From an uncultured Clostridia bacterium (GTDB taxonomy: Bacteria > Bacillota > Clostridia > Christensenellales > Aristaeellaceae), in assembly GCA_934636425.1 (NCBI GenBank), contig CAKUAV010000004.1, forward strand, positions 1 to 58,517: DNA of 58,517 bases, read 5' to 3'. The notes beneath the pieces were generated by a model. The model did no database searches and was not told the origin of the DNA. It worked only from the letters and a program-made list of their open reading frames with translations. A program made the position numbers and the translations under genes. Shown here piece by piece: positions 53,189 through 58,517 of this stretch (positions within the stretch are counted from its first letter, which is position 1; each line of letters starts with the position of its first letter).

Positions 53189-53395
53189 TTACTTGTCGTC
53201 GGCCTTGGCCAGGAACTCGTTGAGCGCGTCCACAAGGCGGTCGGCGTCCACGCCGTGCGCCATGCAGGCGTCCTCGATGCTCTCGGCGGTGGCGTGCGGG
53301 CAGCCCAGGCAGTGCATGCCAAAGGACATGAAGATCGGCACGGTGTTGCGGTTGAGGGTGAGAACCTCGCCAATGCTCATAGACTTATTAACCAT
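53189..53395 (-). CDS. DUF1858 small redox-type protein
   Basis: 68 residues. The Cys-x-x-Cys pair in MHCLGCPHATAESIEDAC and the N-terminal KSMSIGEVLTLNRNTVPIFMSFG identify the DUF1858 family (hybrid-cluster-protein-associated disulfide domain). Function is not established; a thiol-redox role is inferred. Start ATG follows AAGGAGGATCACC. Monocistronic, beside the DnaA-box cluster. Confidence 0.9.
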   Translation of the reverse strand: MVNKSMSIGEVLTLNRNTVPIFMSFGMHCLGCPHATAESIEDACMAHGVDADRLVDALNEFLAKADDK

Positions 53396-53493
53396 AAGGG
53401 TGATCCTCCTTCATACGTCAGAATGTAAGTTTATTGTACGATGGATCGGAACAAATTGCAACCGTCCGCATGTTATTTTACTTTTGTCGACCT

Positions 53494-54351
53494 TCAGATT
53501 TCGACCGTCATGCCGTCCCAGGCGATTATGAAGCCGGGCATGCGCCGCTCCAGTTCCTCTATGGGCACAAGGCCGTTGTGCGAAAAGTGGTTGGCGACGA
53601 ATACCGTGTGCGCATCCGCCGCGCCGTTTTCAATAAGCAAATCGCGCATGCTCAGATTGTCGCCGCAGCCCATATGGCCGATGTAGTCGACCTGAAGCAC
53701 GCCGTTTGTGCAGTCCAGCGATATGAGATCGATCTTCCGCCCGGCGAGGAACTCCATGTCGGCGGGCGTAAACCGGTCGGTGTCATGAGCATAGAGCAGG
53801 CTCTTGCCGTCCTTCTCGATGAGATAGAACAGCGCTTCCTCGGCGCGCATATAGGCGCGGTCTCTGAACACGACCGGCCAGCCCGCGCCCGCGCCGCCGC
53901 TGAGGCAGTGCACGGCCTCCAGCGCGGTGACGGCATAATCCTCAATCTGCACCGTTTCGAAGGGAATCATGCGCTTAAAGCCGATATAGCGGCTTTCAAA
54001 CGGCGCGACTGCCCTGCCAACGGCCTCATTGCCGTAAATGGTCATCTGCGGCACGCCGTCATTAAGCTGCGCAAAGCCCGGGCGGCGATAGAATATGTCG
54101 TGTGAGAAATGATCGTCATGGCTGTGCGTCACCAGCACCGACTTCATGTGGGTATAGTCCAGACCGTTATCGAGCATCTGCTTGTAGGAGTCGGGGCCGA
54201 AATCCAGCTTGATACGGCCGTCGATCATCGATCCGGAGCGCGTGCGCACCTCATGGCCGCCCTTCGTGCGGGCGTAGCGGCAAAAATCACAGGTGCAGAA
54301 CAGCGCCGGCGCGCCCTCGGCCGCCGCAGTGCCAAGATACTGAAGCTTCAT
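53494..54351 (-). CDS. MBL-fold metallo-hydrolase, PhnP-like
   Basis: 285 residues. LQYLGTAAAEGAPALFCTCDFC at the N-terminus with three cysteines is the pattern of PhnP-type phosphodiesterases, which bind a structural zinc there. VLVTHSHDDHFSHDI holds the active-site metal ligands, with LYAHDTD and ANHFSHNG further on. Probable cyclic phosphodiester or carbohydrate-phosphonate type substrate, unknown here. Followed upstream by the DUF1292 gene, with a terminator between. Confidence 0.85.
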   Translation of the reverse strand: MKLQYLGTAAAEGAPALFCTCDFCRYARTKGGHEVRTRSGSMIDGRIKLDFGPDSYKQMLDNGLDYTHMKSVLVTHSHDDHFSHDIFYRRPGFAQLNDGVPQMTIYGNEAVGRAVAPFESRYIGFKRMIPFETVQIEDYAVTALEAVHCLSGGAGAGWPVVFRDRAYMRAEEALFYLIEKDGKSLLYAHDTDRFTPADMEFLAGRKIDLISLDCTNGVLQVDYIGHMGCGDNLSMRDLLIENGAADAHTVFVANHFSHNGLVPIEELERRMPGFIIAWDGMTVEI

Positions 54352-54385
54352 AATTTATACCTCTCTGCGCATTGTGGGGAATTCA

Positions 54386-54424
54386 CAAAAGAACGGCCGG
54401 AAAAAGACGCGCTCCTTCCGGCCG
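54386..54424 (-). terminator. Terminator after the DUF1292 gene
   Basis: On the minus strand CGGCCGGAA pairs with TTCCGGCCG, followed by TTCTTTTGTG. Confidence 0.85.
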
Positions 54425-54438
54425 TAGAATGATATGCT

Positions 54439-54771
54439 TTATTCCTCGTCTTCCGCGTCGTCCTCGTTGAAATTGGCGCTGACGATCTCAAACAGCTTGT
54501 CGGCCAGATCGTCGTCCTCGACGGCAGCAAACTCGACGTTCTCGTCGTCGCCCTCGATCGGCACGACTTCCATGAAGAACACCTCGGCGTCGCCACAGTC
54601 GCAGGGCTGATCGGGATCGCACGCGCAGGCGGCCTGCTCGTCGGTCAGCTCGGTCATAACGGCGTATTCCTTGCCGTTATAGTAGAAATACTCCAGAACC
54701 TGTACGGTCACGTCGTTGCCTTCCTCATCGGTAAAGACAAAGATTTCGGGCTCCTGATTGTTATTCTGCAT
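54439..54771 (-). CDS. DUF1292 family acidic protein
   Basis: 110 residues, strongly acidic. IFVFTDEEGNDVTVQVLEYFYYNGKEYAVM is the DUF1292 core, a Bacillota-specific family of unknown function. An inserted cysteine motif (CACDPDQPCDCGDAEVFFMEV) is of the kind sometimes seen in clostridial members and may bind metal. Start ATG follows AGGAGGATG. Monocistronic with its own terminator. Confidence 0.9.
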   Translation of the reverse strand: MQNNNQEPEIFVFTDEEGNDVTVQVLEYFYYNGKEYAVMTELTDEQAACACDPDQPCDCGDAEVFFMEVVPIEGDDENVEFAAVEDDDLADKLFEIVSANFNEDDAEDEE

Positions 54772-55010
54772 TGAACATCCTCCTAAAGGGCCGTGCGGCC
54801 CGCGTCACTGATGGTATTATAGCCGATCCCGGCCATAAAATCAAGAGCGTGTTTGGCGGATGACCTCAGAACCGTTCAGAAGTTCGCGAAGATTCTTTGC
54901 ACAGCGCGCTTTTGAGCCAATCCTCCCGGATTCGGCCGGCGGTTTACGGCGCAGATCTGAGCGCCCCAAAGCGCAGGCCGAAGAAGATGCGATTTCAGCA
55001 GGGTATGCGC

Positions 55011-56285
55011 TCAGTCCTTCAAAAGAATCGCCGCGAAACCGTAGGGGTCGAGTGTCAGCGTCTCGCCGCTCAGCTGCGCGCCGCGGCCGATCAGTGTTTT
55101 CTCCGCCGCGCAGGGCAACGCGAACGCCTCATGCCCCGCGCCGAAATTGACCGCCACGACGGCGCGCCGGCCGTCCTTCTCGCGCGCAAAGGCCAGCCTG
55201 TCGCCGTTTGCTTCCAGCCAGACCGTCTTTCCGGACGTGAACGACTCACTCTTTCTCAGCGCGATGAGATCGCGTATCAGCGCGCGCCGGCGCTCAGCCT
55301 CGGGCATATCCGAGCGCGCCCAGTCGACCGTGCAGTCCAGTCCGCCGCTGTAATCGCGGCTGAACCATATGCTGTGGCGGTGATCGTCGCACACCTCGTC
55401 GCCGTTGTAGAGGAACATCACGCCGTCGATCAGCGCGTTGACGACGAATGAGAGATCGACGCGCTCGGAGGGCTGAACCACATCGTAGCGGCGCTCGTAC
55501 ACGTCGTTGGCATAGTCGTGATTGGTCAGCGCACGCAGATAGGGATAGCCGCCCGCGAATTTCTCATGCGCCGCCTTCAGCTCCTCAGCGCCTCGATCGT
55601 TCAGGAACATATCGAGCCAGGCGCGCGTCCATTCAAAGCCATAGAACCAGTCGAAGCCCGCATCCTTCACCGGATCGGGACGCCCCTCGTTGAGCATCAG
55701 AAAGTCCGTTTTGAGCAGGCGGCAGCGGCGTATGCCCTCCTTCCAGAAAAACTCCGGCACCAGATCGCCCACATCGCAGCGATAGCCGTCCACATCGAAC
55801 TTCTCGATGAAATAGGTCATATTGCCGTACATATACTCGCACAGCGCGGAATTACTGTAATTCAGCTTCGGGAAGCACCACACGCCTGTGTCGGGCGAGC
55901 CGTCCGCGCGGCGCACGATGTAGTCGGGATGCGCCTTCAGGAACACCGCCGTCGGACCGCAGTGGAAATACACCAGATCCAGCATGACCTTCATGCCCAG
56001 CGCGTGCGTATGCTGCACAAACGAGCGGAGCGCGTCATCGTCGCCGTATTCCGGATCGATTGCAAAATAGTCCTTCATGCGATAGGGGTTGCGCGGATTG
56101 TTGAAGCCAGCCTTCTTCTGGCGCTCGCTCCAATACTCGAGATTTTCGTCGTCGTCCGCCTGCACAACGGGGCAGAGATACACCACGTCCGTGCCCAGTG
56201 CGGCGATTTCCTCCAGATGCGTCTCGGCGGCGCGCAGCGTGCCCTCCCGCGTCATGGCGCGCAGAAAAATCTGATAAATAACCAT
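55011..56285 (-). CDS. Alpha-amylase family glycoside hydrolase (GH13-like)
   Basis: 424 residues. The four GH13 regions are visible: MLDLVYFHCGPT (region I; the usual DxxxxNH reads D-L-V-Y-F-H), DGYRCDVGDLV (nucleophile Asp), FLMLNEGR (acid Glu) and LTNHDYAND (region IV). The C-terminal beta domain follows. No signal peptide, so it acts on intracellular oligosaccharides, perhaps glycogen- or maltodextrin-derived or sucrose-like. Start ATG follows AAGGAGGATACGGT. Substrate unknown; the Asn of region I being replaced is mildly unusual. Confidence 0.86.
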   Translation of the reverse strand: MVIYQIFLRAMTREGTLRAAETHLEEIAALGTDVVYLCPVVQADDDENLEYWSERQKKAGFNNPRNPYRMKDYFAIDPEYGDDDALRSFVQHTHALGMKVMLDLVYFHCGPTAVFLKAHPDYIVRRADGSPDTGVWCFPKLNYSNSALCEYMYGNMTYFIEKFDVDGYRCDVGDLVPEFFWKEGIRRCRLLKTDFLMLNEGRPDPVKDAGFDWFYGFEWTRAWLDMFLNDRGAEELKAAHEKFAGGYPYLRALTNHDYANDVYERRYDVVQPSERVDLSFVVNALIDGVMFLYNGDEVCDDHRHSIWFSRDYSGGLDCTVDWARSDMPEAERRRALIRDLIALRKSESFTSGKTVWLEANGDRLAFAREKDGRRAVVAVNFGAGHEAFALPCAAEKTLIGRGAQLSGETLTLDPYGFAAILLKD

Positions 56286-56622
56286 ACCGTATCCTCCTTA
56301 TGTATCTCCAGAGAGCCGTACTCTCAGGTTTCATGCTTCAGAAGCATTGTAGCACATCAGGCGGGACGCGCGCCTCACGCATATTACGCATTTTGGAAAC
56401 AATATTCCGTATTTGACGGTTCAAAAGATGCGCCGCTTTTTTTCGGAAGGAGCGGCGCTCGAAAAATGCTCTGTATTGCGCTCGATTGTTTATTTTATGT
56501 TAATACACAAAATCGTGTGTATCAGCCCGATTGACGCAGAGCGCCGATCTGTATTATTCTTGAATCAAGACATAATTAACATTCGGACGGCGACGTTAAT
56601 ATTTGAGCGGAGGAACGGATTT
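56286..56622. other. Gene-free interval of 337 bp between divergent genes
   Basis: The plus-strand half is AT-rich and contains a small palindrome CTTGA-A-TCAAG (about 56560-56570) ahead of the HTH gene, a possible operator for that protein. On the minus strand TACAAT near 56346-56351 may be the -10 of the amylase promoter, but I found no good -35. Nothing else is supported. Confidence 0.4.
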
Positions 56623-58071
56623 ATGTATGATATTCGAGAATATATTCAGGCAATCACATTCAGGGAAAATCTGTCTCTCAAAGAACTGTCCGACGCGCTG
56701 GGCTACAAAAGCAGAACCACGCTCGACCGCATACTGAAGGAGGACGCGACGCCCGCCGCCGTGCGCAGGCTGGAGCAGGCGCTGCTGGACACCTTTTCAA
56801 TGACGCCGGATGAAAAAAGGGCGCTCCACGAAGCCGCCCAGATTACGATTTACGGCGCGGAAAAATATCTCGTTTCCAAGAAAATGTGGGATTTTGTGCA
56901 GGGCATACCGCCCGCCCAGACGGAACAGCTCTGCATAAGGGACGCCCGAAGCGGCGGCGTGATCGATCTGCCGCGCCGCTATGCCGCATCCGGCTCTGTG
57001 CAGGCGATCATCATAAACTGCCAGTACATCGTCGGCCTTTTTTCGATCATGAAGGCGCTGCTCCAGCGGGAAAACGTCACGGTCGATCACTTTATGTATG
57101 TCGACAGGGACAACGTGCGCACGGTCAGCGCGGTCAATCTGCTGATGACCGTCTTTTACGAGCGGGGCTACAGCGGCTATGTGCGCCAGAAGGCCTATCA
57201 ACAGAGCGCGTCGCAGGACTGCGGGCTGAACGAAGCGGACGTCGCCGCCATAACGTGGCGGGATGCGGACGGAAAGGATAAAACAGATCTGCTCTGGTTT
57301 TCGAATCCCGAATCGGGAACGCTGCTGGAGGTAGACGGCCTGAGCGAGTCCTTCTTTAAGCAGATCGGGCTGGACAGGCAGGACTACGCGCCGATCAAGC
57401 GCACCTATTTCGAGTGCAGCGCCTTTGTCAATTACATAAAGTACAGCGAGGATTACGCCGCGCTTGAGCGAAACCGCGCCATATGGAAGATCAAGCCGGA
57501 TATCGGCGTCGACCAGATTCCCGGACACATACTCAAAGACGCGATGCTGGGCGGCGATATGCCGCACGACGATCAGTTCCTCAATGTGCTCTCTGTGCTG
57601 GAGGACATATACAGAAAGCGCTACAAAAATACCTACGCCAAGCGCAAGCACGCCTTTACCATCTATAAGCGCGGCGCGATGCGACGCTTCGCGCTGACCG
57701 GCAAAACGAGCGACCACTTCTGGGGAATGCGGCCGTACACACTGACGGAGCGCATTGTGATACTGGGCGATCTGCTCAAGCAGCAGAATGAAAACCCCTA
57801 TCTCCATACGTATTTTCTGAAGGACGACGCGACGCTGCGCGATGTGGAAATCGCATACTACGAGGATGTCGGCATGCTGATCCTGGAATCGGACACCGAT
57901 TACAATCTGGAGCAGGGACATTCCGAAATCATGGTGACGCATCAGGAGATGCTCAATCTGTATCGGGAGTTCTTCATGAACGTGCTGCTTCAGGATTACG
58001 TTTACCCCGAGGCCGAAACCTGCAAATTTTTAAGAGCGCTGATTGAGGAGGTGCGGCGGCTGGACAGATAA
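56623..58071 (+). CDS. Protein of unknown function with an N-terminal helix-turn-helix
   Basis: 482 residues, not recognised. Residues 1-60 (YIQAITFRENLSLKELSDALGYKSRTTLDRILKEDATPAAVRRLEQALL) look like a phage-repressor or Cro/C1-type HTH. The rest is a large globular region without membrane segments, containing ISINCQYIVGLFSIMKALLQRENVTVDHFMYVDRD-like and FLKDDATLRDVEIAYYEDVGMLILESDTD stretches. A sensor or effector domain of a regulator is inferred. ATG at 56623 follows GGAGGAACGG; the frame extends upstream without a binding site. It may regulate itself or the divergent amylase gene. Confidence 0.6.
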   Translation: MYDIREYIQAITFRENLSLKELSDALGYKSRTTLDRILKEDATPAAVRRLEQALLDTFSMTPDEKRALHEAAQITIYGAEKYLVSKKMWDFVQGIPPAQTEQLCIRDARSGGVIDLPRRYAASGSVQAIIINCQYIVGLFSIMKALLQRENVTVDHFMYVDRDNVRTVSAVNLLMTVFYERGYSGYVRQKAYQQSASQDCGLNEADVAAITWRDADGKDKTDLLWFSNPESGTLLEVDGLSESFFKQIGLDRQDYAPIKRTYFECSAFVNYIKYSEDYAALERNRAIWKIKPDIGVDQIPGHILKDAMLGGDMPHDDQFLNVLSVLEDIYRKRYKNTYAKRKHAFTIYKRGAMRRFALTGKTSDHFWGMRPYTLTERIVILGDLLKQQNENPYLHTYFLKDDATLRDVEIAYYEDVGMLILESDTDYNLEQGHSEIMVTHQEMLNLYREFFMNVLLQDYVYPEAETCKFLRALIEEVRRLDR

Positions 58072-58496
58072 AAAGGAGGAGCGGCGCTTACGGCTGCCGC
58101 TCCCAGACTGTCGAAAAAAACCTTGGAGAGCTCGAGAGAGCCGGAGATCTCTCGCGCTTTTAATTGTGCCCGGCGGCGTGTACGGCGGGCACGGGACGAT
58201 TTTTGCGCCCGGAAATCTGAAAGATTTTTTGCAAAAACTGGCAGGGGTGGCAGCGGCGGGGAAGCTTGCTCTCCTGTCCACCAGCTTGTCAAAAAAGTTT
58301 TCGACAAGCTGAGAGCGGCGGTTACAACTGCCGCTCCTTTATAGGACAAACGACAAAAAGCGTCTGGCCGAAAGCAAGCCTGTCCGGCGGCGCGACGCAT
58401 TTCTTGCGAACGCTCAGAAAAATATCAAATCATGTTGAATCAAAACCGCGCATCCACACCGGGACGCGCGGTATGCCGTGATTCGCGGAGGGAGCC
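58072..58496. other. Structured gene-free interval with several hairpins
   Basis: Inverted repeats lie at 58077-58102 (GGAGCGGC/GCCGCTCC), about 58167-58193 (GTGCCCG/CGGGCAC) and about 58282-58311 (CAGCTTGTC/GACAAGCTG). A terminator-like hairpin lies at about 58312-58338 (GAGCGGC/GCCGCTC followed by CTTTAT). The first and last share GAGCGGC...TTAC...GCCGCTC and may be a duplicated element. The first lies right after the HTH gene and may end its transcript. No gene is seen. Confidence 0.55.
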
Positions 58497-58517
58497 ATGT
58501 CCCACCGCGTCGGTTAC
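58497..58517 (+). CDS. Possible start of a gene, cut by the window edge
   Basis: ATG at 58497 is preceded by GGAGGGAGCC at the right spacing and is followed by codons for SHRVGY without a stop. Only seven codons are visible, so neither the gene nor its function can be judged. Confidence 0.35.

Noticed and set aside
53040..53190. Calling the DnaA-box cluster the chromosomal origin
   Set aside because: No dnaA or dnaN, no clear AT-rich unwinding element, and no skew data; it is left as a DnaA-box cluster.

Overview
The window looks like chromosomal DNA of a GC-rich, anaerobic, Clostridia-type member of the Bacillota. The evidence is a DnaD/DnaI-type primosome pair, a dnaX-ybaB-recR operon, DUF1292 and DUF1858 proteins, a glycyl radical enzyme, strong AGGAGG-like ribosome binding sites and TTGACA/TATAAT promoters. 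Many long antisense reading frames are by-products of the high-GC codon usage and are not annotated. I saw no rRNA, tRNA, transposase or phage gene.

Region 1 (1-10345) is a complete type I-C CRISPR-Cas locus, all coding genes on the minus strand: cas3, then cas5-cas8c-cas7-cas4-cas1-cas2, then a leader and an array of twelve identical 33-bp repeats that runs off the left edge. Three things set it apart. (a) The 426-bp gap between cas3 and cas5 holds a plus-strand small RNA with its own promoter and terminator. It carries a degenerate copy of the crRNA 5' handle followed by a 33-nt guide whose first 19 nt match, with mismatches only at positions 6 and 17, a CTC-flanked site that abuts the -35 box of a perfect promoter driving cas5 to cas2. 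This is the architecture of a crRNA-like autorepressor of cas expression (CreR/CreA type). (b) Cas8c is 877 residues long because its C-terminal, Cas11-like helical unit occurs three times in tandem. (c) cas4 has one in-frame TGA at a position where family members usually have Cys, directly followed by a hairpin resembling a bacterial selenocysteine insertion element.

Region 2 (10346-23305) holds a carbohydrate esterase, a two-gene ChrA transporter, an AraC regulator divergent from an orphan glycyl radical enzyme, and a minus-strand gene row: DnaD-like protein, helicase loader, Ala-tRNA(Pro) deacylase, sugar epimerase, FucU/RbsD mutarotase and metallo-hydrolase. A serine hydrolase lies on the plus strand. 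Region 3 (23306-27410) has four tandem non-coding repeats, recR-ybaB-dnaX and an SGNH hydrolase.

Region 4 (27382-32931) is a 2-oxoacid dehydrogenase operon in the order E2-E3-E1, with E1 alpha and beta fused. A separate operon at 44554-46391 encodes what look like eroded E1-alpha and E1-beta/E2 homologues that have lost catalytic motifs. Region 5 (33035-44280) carries sugar and peptide metabolism genes, a PocR-AraC regulator divergent from a ferredoxin/flavoprotein pair, acetyltransferases and a short-chain dehydrogenase.

Region 6 (46650-58517) has a sialic-acid-lyase-like aldolase, a glycerophosphodiesterase, an acyltransferase, an MgtC protein, a phosphohexomutase, a ferritin-like protein, a compact cluster of DnaA boxes (53081-53173), an alpha-amylase-family enzyme and an unrecognised HTH protein. 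Intergenic regions repeatedly contain short tandem or dispersed non-coding repeats.
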